DNA from: Hyphomicrobiales bacterium
GTDB lineage: Bacteria > Pseudomonadota > Alphaproteobacteria > Rhizobiales > Rhizobiaceae
NCBI GenBank assembly: GCA_900472295.1
Contig: UCIA01000002.1
Span: 310,001 to 374,000, forward strand
Length of the DNA: 64,000 nt
Direction: 5' to 3'
The notes below the pieces were generated by a model. That model searched no databases. It was not told where the DNA came from and saw only the letters and a program-made list of their open reading frames with translations. The first letter of the stretch is position 1, and each line of letters starts with the position of its first letter. Shown here one piece after another: positions 27,114-36,566 of the stretch. Position numbers and translations under genes: made by a program.

Positions 27114-27844
27114 CAATTCCCGCCGCCCCGCAAATGCTCGATCATCAGCCGGTCTTCCGGCCTGCCCCTGGCTTCGAGCGCCTTCAAGCCGCCGGTCGCA
27201 TAGACGGCGACGGCTGAAAGCAGTCCGGCCAGGGTCGCGGCAGCCCGCCGGTCAAACCGGAACCAAGCCCCTTTGGACAGCCGCGCAATCTCCTTGAACG
27301 CCTTTTCTGCGCCGGAATCATGACCTTCCTGAAAGACGAAGACGGGAACGCCGTGCAGGCCAAGGCTGCCGGCCTTCTGTGCCAGATCGTCGATGTTCTC
27401 TTCCATGGCGTCGCCGATATAGACCACCGCATTGACCCTGGCCGTCGCGGTCTCTTTCAGTGCATGCGTCAGCACCTTGCCGATCTGGGTGTGGCCGGCG
27501 CGGCAGTCGATCCGCGTCATCAGCTGCTTCAAGGCGTTGGTGTCGGCGACAAAAGCCGACGACCGGCACTCCCCCAGGCCGCGAAAATAGACCAGTTGGA
27601 CATTGAGGGTTCCAGCCTTGCCGGCGGCGTCGAACATTTCGCCCTGCAGCTTGGTGGCAAGATCCCAGGTCGGCTGGCGGCTCATCGTCGCGTCGAGCGC
27701 AAGGATCAGCCGCCCGGAGCCGGTCGCGGACGCGGCAAGCATACGCGCCTGACGAATGAAGGCGTCGATCTCGCCGGTATTGGATTGAGGCTTGACCGGC
27801 GCAGGACTGGCCTTTGCAGGCACTGGCTGCTTCTTGTCGCTCAT
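27113..27844 (-). CDS. VWA-domain protein of unknown function
   Basis: The 243-residue protein has a Lys/Pro/Ala-rich N-terminal tail (about 1-30) and a von Willebrand A-like domain. LILALDATMSRQPTWDLATKL (about 47-67) resembles the metal-binding DxSxS strand but reads D-A-T-M-S. VVYIGDAMEENIDDL (about 140-154) resembles the second MIDAS element. Such domains bind proteins or metal. It is co-translated with the membrane J-domain gene. The open frame extends to 27895, but the ATG at 27844 (MSDKKQPVP) is preferred. Confidence 0.75.
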   Translation of the reverse strand: MSDKKQPVPAKASPAPVKPQSNTGEIDAFIRQARMLAASATGSGRLILALDATMSRQPTWDLATKLQGEMFDAAGKAGTLNVQLVYFRGLGECRSSAFVADTNALKQLMTRIDCRAGHTQIGKVLTHALKETATARVNAVVYIGDAMEENIDDLAQKAGSLGLHGVPVFVFQEGHDSGAEKAFKEIARLSKGAWFRFDRRAAATLAGLLSAVAVYATGGLKALEARGRPEDRLMIEHLRGGGN

Positions 27845-27944
27845 GGAGCCAAGATGTGGCGTTGCCGGCCTGCTTGCAAGTCCAGCCTTGGACAAGATGA
27901 AGGGCCAGCGATCAGCGCTGGGGAGAAGTCGCCGTGCGTTGGCC

Positions 27945-28382
27945 CTATAGCAAGCCTAGATCGGCAAGCTCACGCTTCAGTTTTGGCGGCATCTCGACCA
28001 TTCCAGCCTTGCCCTTGCCGATATCGAGCGGTGCATCCGACGGCTTCAGGTAGCGCCAGCCCTGGAAGGCGCGGCGCGGCTGCCAGTCGGTGCGCACCAC
28101 TTCGAGATCGAGCATCAGCCGGCAACGGCCGATGCCTTCGTCGTCGGTGAAGGGACGGATTTCGGTGATCAGCTGGCGGCACTGGACGCTGCCCTTGATC
28201 ACCCAATAGAGCGAACCGCCATCGGTGACCTCAGCGCCACGCGTCGGCACCATGCGGGTTGTGTGCCAGTGCTCGATCGGTTCGCCGGCGCGGCGCCGCT
28301 CGTCGAGACGGAAGGCGATCCACTCTTCGAGATCCTCGACGCTGTCGCAGCCGACGCAGAGTTTTAGGAGATTGAGAGCCAT
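27945..28382 (-). CDS. DUF1489 family protein
   Basis: The 145-residue protein matches the alphaproteobacterial DUF1489 family by its N-terminal MALNLLKLCVGCDSVEDLEEW, the central HWHTTRMVPTRGAEVTDGGSLYWVIKG (quoted in part) and the C-terminal PRRAFQGWRYLKPSDAP. No function is known for the family. It has no signal peptide or membrane segment. Its Cys13 and the conserved His-Trp-His suggest a small enzyme or RNA-binding protein, which is only a guess. It follows sdaA after 78 bases in opposite-facing context. Confidence 0.8.
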   Translation of the reverse strand: MALNLLKLCVGCDSVEDLEEWIAFRLDERRRAGEPIEHWHTTRMVPTRGAEVTDGGSLYWVIKGSVQCRQLITEIRPFTDDEGIGRCRLMLDLEVVRTDWQPRRAFQGWRYLKPSDAPLDIGKGKAGMVEMPPKLKRELADLGLL

Positions 28383-28460
28383 GGATTAAGGTTTAGTCCG
28401 GCGCGCGGTTGCGTCAACGGCCCTGCCCGACTTCTCCACAGTGCCAGTGACAATGGGCGT

Positions 28461-29864
28461 TCAACATTCCACCACGTTGACGGCAAGCCCGCCAAGGCTG
28501 GTTTCCTTGTACTTCTCGTTCATGTCGAGGCCGGTCTGGCGCATGGTTTCGATCGCGGCGTCGAGCGGCACGAAATGGATGCCGTCGCCCTTGATGGCGA
28601 GCGAGGCGGCGGTCACCGCCTTGACGGCGCCGAGCGCATTGCGCTCGATGCAGGGCACCTGGACCAGGCCACCGACGGGATCGCAGGTCATGCCGAGATG
28701 GTGTTCGAGCGCGATCTCGGCGGCGTTTTCGACCTGCTCCGGCGTGCCGCCCATGACAGCGCAGAGGCCCGCCGCTGCCATCGCCGAGGCCGAACCCACC
28801 TCGCCCTGGCAGCCGACTTCGGCGCCGGAGATCGAGGCGTTTGTCTTGATGATGCCGCCGACCGCGGCTGCCGTCAGCAGGAAGTCGCGAATGCTCGGCT
28901 GGTCGGCCTCGGGATGGAAATGCAGCCAGTAGCGCAACACCGCCGGCAGCGTGCCGGCCGCGCCATTGGTCGGCGCGGTGACGACGCGGCCGCCGGCGGC
29001 GTTTTCTTCGTTCACCGCCATGGCGTAGATCGACAGCCAGTCATTGGCGAGCAACGGATTGGGCTTGTTCTGCTGCCACTGCTCCTGCAGCTTGTCATGC
29101 AGCATGCGGGCGCGGCGGCGCACTTTCAGGCCACCGGGCATGATGCCGTCCTGCGACAGGCCACGGTCGATGCAGCCCTTCATGGCGCCCCAGATGGCAT
29201 CGAGGCCGCTGTCGAGTTCCTCGCGCGACATATGCGTCTCCTCATTGACGCGCTTCATCTCGGCAATCGAAAGCCCGCTTTTGCCGGCCATCTTCAGCAT
29301 CTCGACGGCATTTTTGAAGGGGTAAGGCACTTTCTTGCCTTCAGTCGTCACCGAACCCTTGACCTTCATGCGCTGCAGCTCTTCCTCGGAGACGACGAAG
29401 CCACCGCCGATCGAATAGTAGATGCGCTTGAGCAGCAAACGGTCGCCTGCGTCGTAGGCGTAGAACGCCATGCCATTGGCGTGGCCGGTGAGCGGCGTTT
29501 TCCTGTCGAGCACCAAATCCGTCGCCGGATCGAAGCGGTAGGAGGGATGGCCGGGCGGGGAAATCCGCTTCTCGGTGGCGATGCGCGTGGCGATACCCTC
29601 GGCCTGATCGGGATCGACCGTCTGCGGCGTCAGGCCGGCAAGGCCGAGGACAACGGCGCGGTCCGAGCCATGGCCGATACCGGTATAGGCGAGCGAGCCG
29701 TGCAGGCTGGCGCCCAGACGGTCGACCTTCGCGCCCGCCGGGCGCGGCCAGTCACCATCAAGAATCTCGTCGAGAAACCGCCGTGCGGCCGTCATCGGCC
29801 CCATCGTGTGAGAACTCGACGGCCCGATGCCGATCTTGAACAGGTCGAAAACCGAAAGGAACAC
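28461..29864 (-). CDS. sdaA: L-serine ammonia-lyase (serine dehydratase), iron-sulfur type
   Basis: This cytoplasmic [4Fe-4S] enzyme converts L-serine to pyruvate and ammonia. The 467 residues have the beta domain starting [22 protein letters not shown] and the alpha domain with [21 protein letters not shown] (about 340-360, first cluster Cys) and [23 protein letters not shown] (about 378-400, further cluster cysteines), each cited in part. The likely start is GTG at 29864, eight bases after AGGAGA; the frame is open much further upstream, but that part does not resemble the family. Length equals the single-chain E. coli type. Confidence 0.93.
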   Translation of the reverse strand: MFLSVFDLFKIGIGPSSSHTMGPMTAARRFLDEILDGDWPRPAGAKVDRLGASLHGSLAYTGIGHGSDRAVVLGLAGLTPQTVDPDQAEGIATRIATEKRISPPGHPSYRFDPATDLVLDRKTPLTGHANGMAFYAYDAGDRLLLKRIYYSIGGGFVVSEEELQRMKVKGSVTTEGKKVPYPFKNAVEMLKMAGKSGLSIAEMKRVNEETHMSREELDSGLDAIWGAMKGCIDRGLSQDGIMPGGLKVRRRARMLHDKLQEQWQQNKPNPLLANDWLSIYAMAVNEENAAGGRVVTAPTNGAAGTLPAVLRYWLHFHPEADQPSIRDFLLTAAAVGGIIKTNASISGAEVGCQGEVGSASAMAAAGLCAVMGGTPEQVENAAEIALEHHLGMTCDPVGGLVQVPCIERNALGAVKAVTAASLAIKGDGIHFVPLDAAIETMRQTGLDMNEKYKETSLGGLAVNVVEC

Positions 29865-30034
29865 GCGCTGCCGTCTCCTGGAGCCTTTGGTGAAACCACC
29901 ATATAGGAACTCCCATTCTGTTTGTGCTGTTTTGCCGATTGCCGCGCGGCACCCGCCGACCTTGTTTGCTCCGGCAGCGACATCACCCTCTCCGACTGTC
30001 GAACTGGCCGCTTCGCCTGTGGTAAAAGGGGTGC

Positions 30035-30778
30035 ATGGGCGATTCCTTCCACCTGTCGACGGCCGATCTCGGGGCGCTGGGCTTCTTCCTGGCCGCATGG
30101 CTGCTGCATACGCTGGCCTCAGACGGCAGACTGGTCAGCCGCGTGTCGTTGACGACGGCCATGAACGTGCAGCGCGAGGCCTGGATGCGCACCATGGCCG
30201 AACGCGAAATCCGCATCGTCGACACCGCCATTATGAGCGGCCTGCAGCAAGGCACAGCTTTCTTCGCCTCGAGTTCGCTGATTGCGCTCGGCGGCTGCTT
30301 TGCACTGCTCGGTGCCTCCGACCAGGTCCTTGCGGTGCTGAACGATCTGCCGCTGAGCGCGACCTCGTCACGCTCGGCCTTCCAGATGAAAGTTTTCGGC
30401 CTGGTGCTGATGCTGGCCTTTGCCTTCTTCAAATTCGGCTGGGCCTACCGCCTCTTCAACTATTGCTCGATCCTGATCGGCGCGGTGCCGATTCCGCATG
30501 GCGAGGCGTCGCGTAACCCGGTCAGCGAAACGGCGGTGTGGCGCGCGGCGCGCATGAACGTGCTGGCCGGCAAGCACTTCAACTCAGGCCTGCGCGCCGT
30601 GTTTTTCTCGATCGGCTATCTCGGCTGGTTCGTCGATCCGATCGTGTTCGTGCTGTCGACGCTGCTGCTTCTGGCGGTGCTGGTGCGGCGCCAGTTCTTT
30701 TCCGCGGCACGACAAGCCGTGATCGGTCAGCCGCCCGGGCTTGGGAAAAGCTGGTCGATCCGACCCGACAGCCAATAG
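30035..30778 (+). CDS. DUF599 membrane protein
   Basis: The 247-residue protein has four or so hydrophobic segments (about 8-28, 70-92, 118-140, 190-215) and the DUF599 family marks NVQREAWMRTMAERE (about 44-58), GLQQGTAFFASSSLIALGG (about 67-85) and KFGWAYRLFNYCSILIGA. The family is uncharacterised and common in proteobacteria. Its last 52 bases overlap the 3' end of the convergent ydcF-like gene, so the two ends are probably antisense to each other. It is divergent from sdaA. Confidence 0.85.
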   Translation: MGDSFHLSTADLGALGFFLAAWLLHTLASDGRLVSRVSLTTAMNVQREAWMRTMAEREIRIVDTAIMSGLQQGTAFFASSSLIALGGCFALLGASDQVLAVLNDLPLSATSSRSAFQMKVFGLVLMLAFAFFKFGWAYRLFNYCSILIGAVPIPHGEASRNPVSETAVWRAARMNVLAGKHFNSGLRAVFFSIGYLGWFVDPIVFVLSTLLLLAVLVRRQFFSAARQAVIGQPPGLGKSWSIRPDSQ

Positions 30779-31524
30779 GCGGTCAGCCCGATCCACTCGC
30801 GGATCGCCATGGTGGTAGCCTGCAGCGAATCCGGTGCGTTGTCGCGAAACAGGCCAAAGCCTTCCTTGCCCGACGTTCGATAGTCGACAGGCCACGGCAC
30901 CGTTGGAAAGCCGGCCTTGTCGAACAGTGCCTTGGAGCGCGGCATATGGAAGGCCGAGGTCACCAGCAGCCATGTCTCGCCGGGCTTCGGCGTTACCAGT
31001 TGTTTGGTGAAGACGGCATTCTCATAGGTGTTGCGGGATTTGTTCTCGAGCACCAGCCGATCGGCGCTGATGCCAAGCGCGCCGAGCAAACGTGGTGCGG
31101 TCGCCGCATCACCCTCACCCTCGATGAACAGTTCGCCGGTGCCACCCGAGACAACCACCTTCGCTTCGGGAAAGCGCCGGGCAAGAATTGCGGTCTCAAC
31201 CATGCGGTCGCCGCCGGAATTCAGCTCATAGCCGCCGCGCACCATATTGATGGCGCCCTCGAAGCCGCCGCCAAGCACGACGATGCCGTCGACCTTTTGC
31301 GGCAGCGGCGGGCGCGGGAAGCGCTCTTCAAGCGGGTTGAGCATCATGGCGCCAAGCGACGTCCAGGCCGACAGCGCAAGGATCAGGAAGGCGAGGACGC
31401 TGCCTGTCGCCGCCAATCGCCGGCGGCCGATCAGTGCGGCCAAGAGGCCTGCCAGCAGCAGAAAGATCGCAAAATTGAGCGGCTGGACGAAGAACCAGAA
31501 GATTTTGGAGAGATAGAAGAACAT
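30727..31524 (-). CDS. YdcF/ElyC-type DUF218 protein
   Basis: The 265-residue protein has two N-terminal membrane helices (about 5-25 and 36-56) and a DUF218 domain. Visible motifs are GIVVLGGGFEGA (about 85-96), VVSGGTGELFIEGEGDA (about 128-144) and LVLENKSRNTYENA (about 160-173). The ElyC group influences envelope stability and undecaprenyl phosphate metabolism, while YdcF binds S-adenosylmethionine; the two-helix layout favours the former. It is the last gene of the gatC-GNAT-gatA cluster and starts one base inside the stop of the preceding gene. Confidence 0.84.
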   Translation of the reverse strand: MFFYLSKIFWFFVQPLNFAIFLLLAGLLAALIGRRRLAATGSVLAFLILALSAWTSLGAMMLNPLEERFPRPPLPQKVDGIVVLGGGFEGAINMVRGGYELNSGGDRMVETAILARRFPEAKVVVSGGTGELFIEGEGDAATAPRLLGALGISADRLVLENKSRNTYENAVFTKQLVTPKPGETWLLVTSAFHMPRSKALFDKAGFPTVPWPVDYRTSGKEGFGLFRDNAPDSLQATTMAIREWIGLTAYWLSGRIDQLFPSPGG

Positions 31525-32063
31525 TACCTGCCTATCACCAGCTTGAATTTTTGACGGCCGATGAAGTCCTGAATCGCACTCGCCACGGCCTCCGCTTCGG
31601 AACGGCTCAATTCCCTGCCGAAAACAAGGGCGCCGTTCGCGTTGGTCACCCTGATGACTTCCGACAGCCCCGCTTCATCCGTTGGATAGGTATGATCGAG
31701 GATTTCGACCGTAAGGTGCCCTTTCAAAGGCAATGACGAACGATTTCCTGGAGAACCCCTGACGTCGCGCATGACTGCGGCGTTGGTCAGCCGCAAGGTT
31801 TCCTTGCCGAACACCAGCCAAATGAAATCCTTGCCGAGGAAATAGGTGAAGAGGGCAATGATAGCCACGAACGACAGCAGGCCAAGCGTGCCGCTGCTGA
31901 CCGTCGCGGGAGAAAAGTCTGTCAGTCCCATATAGCCGGTATAGGCAACCATAGCCGCCCCGATCAGGACAAAGACTGTCCTGAAATCCGAGGTGCGTGG
32001 CGGGTTGGTGATCAGCAACTCGTTTCCCGTCTCGACGATGGAAATGCGAGACGGGGGCGGCAT
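31524..32063 (-). CDS. Membrane protein of unknown function in the gatCA operon
   Basis: I do not recognise this 179-residue protein. It has a short soluble N-terminus (about 1-25), two hydrophobic segments (about 28-46 and 58-80) and a C-terminal soluble domain of about 95 residues rich in beta strands. That layout, ending in SRSEAEAVASAIQDFIG, resembles membrane-anchored PH-like domains. It lies one base after gatA and overlaps the ydcF-like start by one base (TAATG), so it is co-translated. No known family could be assigned. Confidence 0.6.
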   Translation of the reverse strand: MPPPSRISIVETGNELLITNPPRTSDFRTVFVLIGAAMVAYTGYMGLTDFSPATVSSGTLGLLSFVAIIALFTYFLGKDFIWLVFGKETLRLTNAAVMRDVRGSPGNRSSLPLKGHLTVEILDHTYPTDEAGLSEVIRVTNANGALVFGRELSRSEAEAVASAIQDFIGRQKFKLVIGR

Positions 32064-32064
32064 G

Positions 32065-33630
32065 CTACCACCACTTCCCCGGCTGAAATGTTCCCGCCGC
32101 CTGCTCGATGACGGCAGCGGTCTGGAACAGGGTTTCCTCGTCGAAGGGACGGCCGATCAGCTGCAGGCCGAGCGGCAGGCCCTTGGCATCGAGGCCGGCT
32201 GGTACCGCGATGCCCGGCAGACCGGCCATGTTCACCGTCACCGTGAAAATGTCGTTGAGGTACATTTTCACCGGATCGGCGGCCATGTCCTCATCGGCGA
32301 TGCCGAACGCGGCCGATGGCGTCGCAGGCGTCAGGATCACATCGACGCCGGCGGCAAAGACCGTCTCGAAGTCGCGCTTGATCAGATTGCGCACCTTCTG
32401 CGCCTGCAGATAGTAGGCATCGTAATAGCCGGCCGACAGCACATAGGTGCCGATCATGATGCGGCGCTTGACCTCGCGGCCGAAACCGGCGGCGCGGGTC
32501 TTTTCATACATGTCGACAATGTCCTTGCCCGGCACGCGCAGGCCGTAGCGAACGCCGTCATAGCGGGCGAGGTTGGACGATGCCTCGGCGGGGGCAACGA
32601 TATAATAAGCCGGCAAAGCGTACTTGGTGTGCGGCAACGAGATGTCGACGATCTCGGCGCCGGCATCCTTCAGCCAGACTATGCCTTTCTGCCACAGCGC
32701 TTCGATTTCTTCCGGCATGCCGTCGACGCGGTATTCCCGGGGAATGCCCACCTTCATGCCCTTGATCGGCTTGCCGATCGCCGCCTCATAGTCCGGCACC
32801 GCGCGGTCGACCGAAGTGGTGTCCTTGGCATCGACCGAAGCCATCGACTTCAGCATGATCGCGGCGTCGCGCACATCGCGGGCGATCGGACCGGCCTGGT
32901 CGAGCGACGACGCGAAAGCGACGATGCCCCAGCGCGAGCAGCGGCCATAGGTCGGCTTGATGCCGACCGTACCGGTGAAAGCGGCGGGCTGGCGGATCGA
33001 GCCGCCAGTGTCGGTGGCGGTTGCGCCGGCGCACAGGAAGGCCGAGACGGCCGAAGCCGAGCCGCCCGACGAACCACCGGGCACCAGCTGTGCATTGTCC
33101 AGGGTGCGTGCGGTCTTGGTGCCGCCGGCCGAAACAAAGCCGCCATCGCCCTGATGCGTGGTCGGCATCACCACCGTGTCGAGGCGCGAACGCCGCCACG
33201 GATTGACGACCGGGCCGTAATAGGAGGTCTCGTTGGACGAGCCCATGGCGAACTCGTCCATGTTGAGCTTGCCCAGCATGACGGCGCCGTCGGCCCACAG
33301 ATTGGCGGTGACGGTCGATTCATAGCGCGGCTTGAAGCCATCGAGCACATGGCTGCAGGCCTGGGTGTGGACGCCTTCCGTGCCGAACAGGTCCTTGATG
33401 CCGAGCGGGATGCCTTCCAGCGCACCGCCCTCACCCTTGGCGAGCTTCGCGTCGGAAGCCTTGGCCATATCGCGCGCCTTGTCGCCGGTGACGACGATAT
33501 AGGCATTCAATACCGGATTGGCGCGCTCGATTGCCGAGAGATAGGCCTCGGTGATCTCGGCGGCGGTGATCTCCTTGCCGCGCAGCTTGGCGCGGGCCTG
33601 CGAAATCGTCAGATGGGTCAGTTCGCTCAT
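32065..33630 (-). CDS. gatA: Glutamyl-tRNA(Gln)/Asp-tRNA(Asn) amidotransferase subunit A
   Basis: GatA releases ammonia from glutamine for the transamidation of Glu-tRNA(Gln) or Asp-tRNA(Asn) by GatCAB. The amidase triad is complete: Lys79 ([10 protein letters not shown]), cis-Ser187 ([10 protein letters not shown]) and nucleophile Ser211 ([10 protein letters not shown]). With 521 residues it is about 30 longer than most family members. The extra residues lie at about 147-181, between NPWRR and the VPGGSSGG loop. The ATG at 33630 overlaps the GNAT stop by one base; the frame is open to 33660. gatB is not in the window. Confidence 0.95.
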   Translation of the reverse strand: MSELTHLTISQARAKLRGKEITAAEITEAYLSAIERANPVLNAYIVVTGDKARDMAKASDAKLAKGEGGALEGIPLGIKDLFGTEGVHTQACSHVLDGFKPRYESTVTANLWADGAVMLGKLNMDEFAMGSSNETSYYGPVVNPWRRSRLDTVVMPTTHQGDGGFVSAGGTKTARTLDNAQLVPGGSSGGSASAVSAFLCAGATATDTGGSIRQPAAFTGTVGIKPTYGRCSRWGIVAFASSLDQAGPIARDVRDAAIMLKSMASVDAKDTTSVDRAVPDYEAAIGKPIKGMKVGIPREYRVDGMPEEIEALWQKGIVWLKDAGAEIVDISLPHTKYALPAYYIVAPAEASSNLARYDGVRYGLRVPGKDIVDMYEKTRAAGFGREVKRRIMIGTYVLSAGYYDAYYLQAQKVRNLIKRDFETVFAAGVDVILTPATPSAAFGIADEDMAADPVKMYLNDIFTVTVNMAGLPGIAVPAGLDAKGLPLGLQLIGRPFDEETLFQTAAVIEQAAGTFQPGKWW

Positions 33631-34085
33631 CAAAGGCTCTTTTCGTAAAACACCGACCACTCGGAATCGGGATAATCCAGCACCGGCCCACAGCGCGAGA
33701 AGCCGGCGCGTTCGTAGACGGTCCAGGCGGCCGGATGGCGGTCGCCGGTTTCCAGCACCAGGCGCTTCAATCCTTCTTGACGCGCCAGCGTTTCGACCCG
33801 CTCGACGATTTTCGCGCCGATCTTCTTCCCGCGATGCGAGGGCCGCGTATACATGCGCTTGACCTCGCCGACGCTGGCGTCGTGCCGCTTCAGCGCGCCG
33901 CAGCCAATGGCCTGGCCCTCGTCACGAGCGATGAAGACGGTTGTGTCTTCGCCTGCCATCTGCTCGACCGTGAGGTGATAGCAATGCTCCGGCGGCGTCA
34001 ATTCGAGCAACGTGGCGTTAAGCTCCGCGACCAAAGCGCGGACATCGTCCTGCAGCGGTGTCTCGATGGCGATCTCGATGGCCAT
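33630..34085 (-). CDS. GNAT-family N-acetyltransferase
   Basis: The 151-residue protein is a single GNAT domain. The acetyl-CoA loop is seen in [22 protein letters not shown] (about 76-97; R/Q-x-x-G-x-G/A form as HRGKKIGAK), followed by [21 protein letters not shown] (about 110-131). The substrate is unknown. It lies between gatC and gatA, eight bases after the former and overlapping the latter by one, so all are co-transcribed. There is no obvious link to tRNA amidation. Confidence 0.88.
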   Translation of the reverse strand: MAIEIAIETPLQDDVRALVAELNATLLELTPPEHCYHLTVEQMAGEDTTVFIARDEGQAIGCGALKRHDASVGEVKRMYTRPSHRGKKIGAKIVERVETLARQEGLKRLVLETGDRHPAAWTVYERAGFSRCGPVLDYPDSEWSVFYEKSL

Positions 34086-34092
34086 CGTCCCG

Positions 34093-34380
34093 CTACTCCA
34101 CGACCTTCGGCACGAGGAAGAAATTCTCTTCGGTGGCCGGCGCGTTGGCGACGATGTCGGCGGCCTTGTTGCCGTCGGTGACGATGTCCTGGCGCTTCTT
34201 CATCTCCATCGGCGTCACCGAGGTCATCGGCTCGACGCCGGAGACATCGACCTCGTTCAGCTGCTCTACGAAGCCCAGAATGGCGTTCAACTCGCCGGTC
34301 ATGCGCTCGGCATCTTCCTCGCTCACCGCAATGCGGGCGAGACGCGCAACGCGCTTCACTGTCTGCAGATCAACGGACAT
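34093..34380 (-). CDS. gatC: Glutamyl-tRNA(Gln)/Asp-tRNA(Asn) amidotransferase subunit C
   Basis: GatC wraps around and stabilises the GatA-GatB pair. The 95-residue protein has the family size and marks: [24 protein letters not shown] at the start (cited in part), [22 protein letters not shown] (about 49-70) and the C-terminal [11 protein letters not shown]. It is the first gene of a five-gene minus-strand operon with a GNAT gene, gatA, a membrane protein and a ydcF-like gene. Confidence 0.95.
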   Translation of the reverse strand: MSVDLQTVKRVARLARIAVSEEDAERMTGELNAILGFVEQLNEVDVSGVEPMTSVTPMEMKKRQDIVTDGNKAADIVANAPATEENFFLVPKVVE

Positions 34381-34488
34381 GTCTTTAGCCTTTGGGAAAA
34401 CCAGATCGCGCTATAGCGGCGCGGCGCGTGCCGCGCAACATCGATCGTGCTTAGGGATAGAGCGCCTTCATGGTGGGCGCAATTCAAC

Positions 34489-34905
34489 CTATGGCAGGGA
34501 CACGCCCTCGCACAGGTAATAGCTGCCGCCATTGCCGGCCTGCTCGCCCTCGTCTGCGGTCGGGCGTACCGAGACGAGGTCGATTTGCGTCGCGTTCATC
34601 TGCGTCACCGACAGGACGTCGGGAAAGAGAAAGCCCGGCTCCTGGCAGATGGCTGTGACCGCCCAGCTCGGCGAACGCGTCGCCTTGGTGATCTGGACGA
34701 ACTCGCAATTATACTCGACGCTTTGCAGGCCGTCCGCCGACAGTACGATATTGCCGGCGTCGATGATGCTTTGCAGCGTGTCCTTCTTGGCTTGCGCGCA
34801 AAGCTCCTGGGTCTGGAGATAGACGCCCTTGATGAAGTCATCCGCAGCCAATGCCGGTGACGCGGCAACCAGCATCGATATGCAAAGGGTCGTTCTCAAG
34901 GCCAT
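34489..34905 (-). CDS. Small secreted protein of unknown function
   Basis: The 138-residue product has a clear Sec signal peptide (about 1-20, ending ASPALA) and a mature part with three cysteines, in EFLCAQ-like QELCAQAKKD (about 36), YNCEFVQ (about 67) and near the end YLCEGVSLP. The start is ATG at 34905 after an AAAGGGA element, although the frame is open to 35121. No domain was recognised. A periplasmic role is inferred only from the signal peptide. It is flanked by the UPF0173 hydrolase upstream and gatC downstream. Confidence 0.65.
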   Translation of the reverse strand: MALRTTLCISMLVAASPALAADDFIKGVYLQTQELCAQAKKDTLQSIIDAGNIVLSADGLQSVEYNCEFVQITKATRSPSWAVTAICQEPGFLFPDVLSVTQMNATQIDLVSVRPTADEGEQAGNGGSYYLCEGVSLP

Positions 34906-34948
34906 GGTTTCATTCCCTTTCCTGGAAGGGACCGTCCAAACGATCGCC

Positions 34949-35656
34949 CTACAGTGTGATCGTTTGGCCGATTGCTGGCAAGGCCACGTCAACACCGGAG
35001 CCTTCCAGGCCCGCCACGAACTTTTCGGCCGTCGGGTCGATAATAGGGAAAGTGCCGAAGTGGCAGGGAACGACCGTGTCGAACTTGAAGAAGCGCCGGC
35101 AGGCAAGCGCTGCCACCGCACCGCCCATGGTGAAGCGGTCGCCGACCGGCACGAGGCCGATCTTCGGCTCGTGCAATTCGTTGATCAGCGCCATGTCGGA
35201 AAAGATGTCGGTGTCGCCCATATGGTAGAGCGTCTTATCCCCATGGAAATGCAGGACAAGCCCGCCGGGATTGCCGAGATAGACATTCTGGCCGCCATCG
35301 ATGCTGAAGGACGAGGAATGCAGCGCCTGGACGAAGGTGGTGGTGAAAGCGCCGCAATCGACGGTGCCGCCGAGATTGCCGGGATTGATCTTGTTGCCGT
35401 CGACGCCCTGGCCGACGAGGTACATGCAGATCTCGTAATTGGCGACCAGCTGGGCGCCGCTCTTCTTCAAGACCTCCACCGCGCCGCTGACGTGATCATT
35501 GTGGCCATGGGTCAAAAGCACATGGGTGACGCCTTCCGCCGGCCCCTCCCAGCCGCCCGTCCATGACGGATTGCCGATGAGATAGGGGTCGATGAGAATG
35601 GTCGCATCAGCAGTCTCGATGCGAAAGGCCGAATGGCCGTACCAGGTCAATTTCAT
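34949..35656 (-). CDS. UPF0173 metal-dependent hydrolase (UlaG-like)
   Basis: The 235-residue protein is a metallo-beta-lactamase-fold enzyme. It begins [14 protein letters not shown], carries the metal motif [12 protein letters not shown] (about 51-62), then further ligands in [12 protein letters not shown] (about 130-141) and CHFGTFP (about 196-202). These match the UPF0173 group related to L-ascorbate-6-phosphate lactonase; the true substrate is unknown. The ATG at 35656 is preferred to the longer frame from 35692. Confidence 0.88.
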   Translation of the reverse strand: MKLTWYGHSAFRIETADATILIDPYLIGNPSWTGGWEGPAEGVTHVLLTHGHNDHVSGAVEVLKKSGAQLVANYEICMYLVGQGVDGNKINPGNLGGTVDCGAFTTTFVQALHSSSFSIDGGQNVYLGNPGGLVLHFHGDKTLYHMGDTDIFSDMALINELHEPKIGLVPVGDRFTMGGAVAALACRRFFKFDTVVPCHFGTFPIIDPTAEKFVAGLEGSGVDVALPAIGQTITL

Positions 35657-35788
35657 GAATCTTATTCCTCGATTTTGGCTGCGCCGGAACATAGAACGCC
35701 ATCAGCGAAATTAAAGTGACATAATATGCTCGTGGTTCAAAAGACCGTGTCACGTTCACTATGGCGGTAAGACTGGATCACGGTAAGT

Positions 35789-36307
35789 TTGGGGAAAGCG
35801 TTGGGCATCATAGCGATCGAGGAATTGCCGGCACGGCTGGAGGGCGGCAGGACGCTGGCCGGGCTCGACCTCGGCGACAAGACGATCGGCGTCGCCGTTT
35901 CGGACCGTGGTCTGTCCTTCGCCCATCCGCGACCGGTGATCCTGCGCAAGAAGTTCTCGCTGGACGCGGCGGCGCTGCTTGCCCAGCTGCAAAAGGACAA
36001 TGTCGGTGCATTCGTGCTCGGCCTGCCCATCAACATGGACGGCTCGGAAGGCCCGCGCGCCCAGAAATCGCGCGCTTTCGTGCGCAACATGGCAGGGATG
36101 ACCGACCTGCCCTTCGTGCTGTGGGACGAGCGGCTATCGACAGTCGCGGCCGAGCGGACGTTGATCGAGATGGATTTCTCGCGCGCCAAGCGCGCCGGCA
36201 AGATCGATTCGGCGGCGGCCGCCTTTATTCTGCAGGGAGCTTTAGATCGACTCCAGTCGCTTGGCTCATCCGATCGGACGGAACCGGACTTCCCGTCTGG
36301 CGCCTGA
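35789..36307 (+). CDS. ruvX: Putative pre-16S rRNA nuclease / Holliday junction resolvase-like RuvX (YqgF)
   Basis: RuvX/YqgF has an RNase H-like fold and helps mature the 16S rRNA 5' end. The 172 residues contain the first catalytic Asp in [17 protein letters not shown] (about 24-40), the [17 protein letters not shown] loop (about 74-90), [12 protein letters not shown] (about 109-120) and a late Asp in [16 protein letters not shown] (about 135-150). The start is unclear: TTG codons at 35789 and 35801 are both possible. Its last 83 bases overlap the convergent gene at 36225. Confidence 0.9.
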   Translation: MGKALGIIAIEELPARLEGGRTLAGLDLGDKTIGVAVSDRGLSFAHPRPVILRKKFSLDAAALLAQLQKDNVGAFVLGLPINMDGSEGPRAQKSRAFVRNMAGMTDLPFVLWDERLSTVAAERTLIEMDFSRAKRAGKIDSAAAAFILQGALDRLQSLGSSDRTEPDFPSGA

Positions 36308-36566
36308 TCCAGGCCGCGATGTTGCGGCGCCGGCGAAACGCCCACAATGCCAACAGCAGGAAGCCATCGAAGACGCAGGCCCTGGCAACCATGCCCGGAA
36401 TGATTGCCGGATCGATGCCCAGCATCTGGCCGTAGAGTTGGAAGACGAAGTCATGCAGCCGCCGGCTGAGCATGACATAGCCGAAATTGATGTCGTTGAG
36501 CGACAGGAAGAACCAGCCCCAGAACAAGGTGATTGGGGCGGCCCACAGTGCGAACAAGGTGCGCAT
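36225..36566 (-). CDS. Small membrane protein (DUF6105-like)
   Basis: The 113-residue protein begins [21 protein letters not shown] and has two hydrophobic segments (about 5-22 and 62-80) and a basic Arg-rich middle ([13 protein letters not shown]). It resembles short Rhizobiales proteins annotated as DUF6105, a family without known function; this match is from memory. The ATG at 36566 overlaps the stop of the upstream membrane protein by one base. Its 3' end is antisense to ruvX over 83 bases. Confidence 0.62.
   Translation of the reverse strand: MRTLFALWAAPITLFWGWFFLSLNDINFGYVMLSRRLHDFVFQLYGQMLGIDPAIIPGMVARACVFDGFLLLALWAFRRRRNIAAWIRRQTGSPVPSDRMSQATGVDLKLPAE

Noticed and set aside
32065..33648. 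A plus-strand frame of about 550 codons opposite gatA
   Set aside because: Mirror of the gatA codons; the true gene has a full amidase triad.
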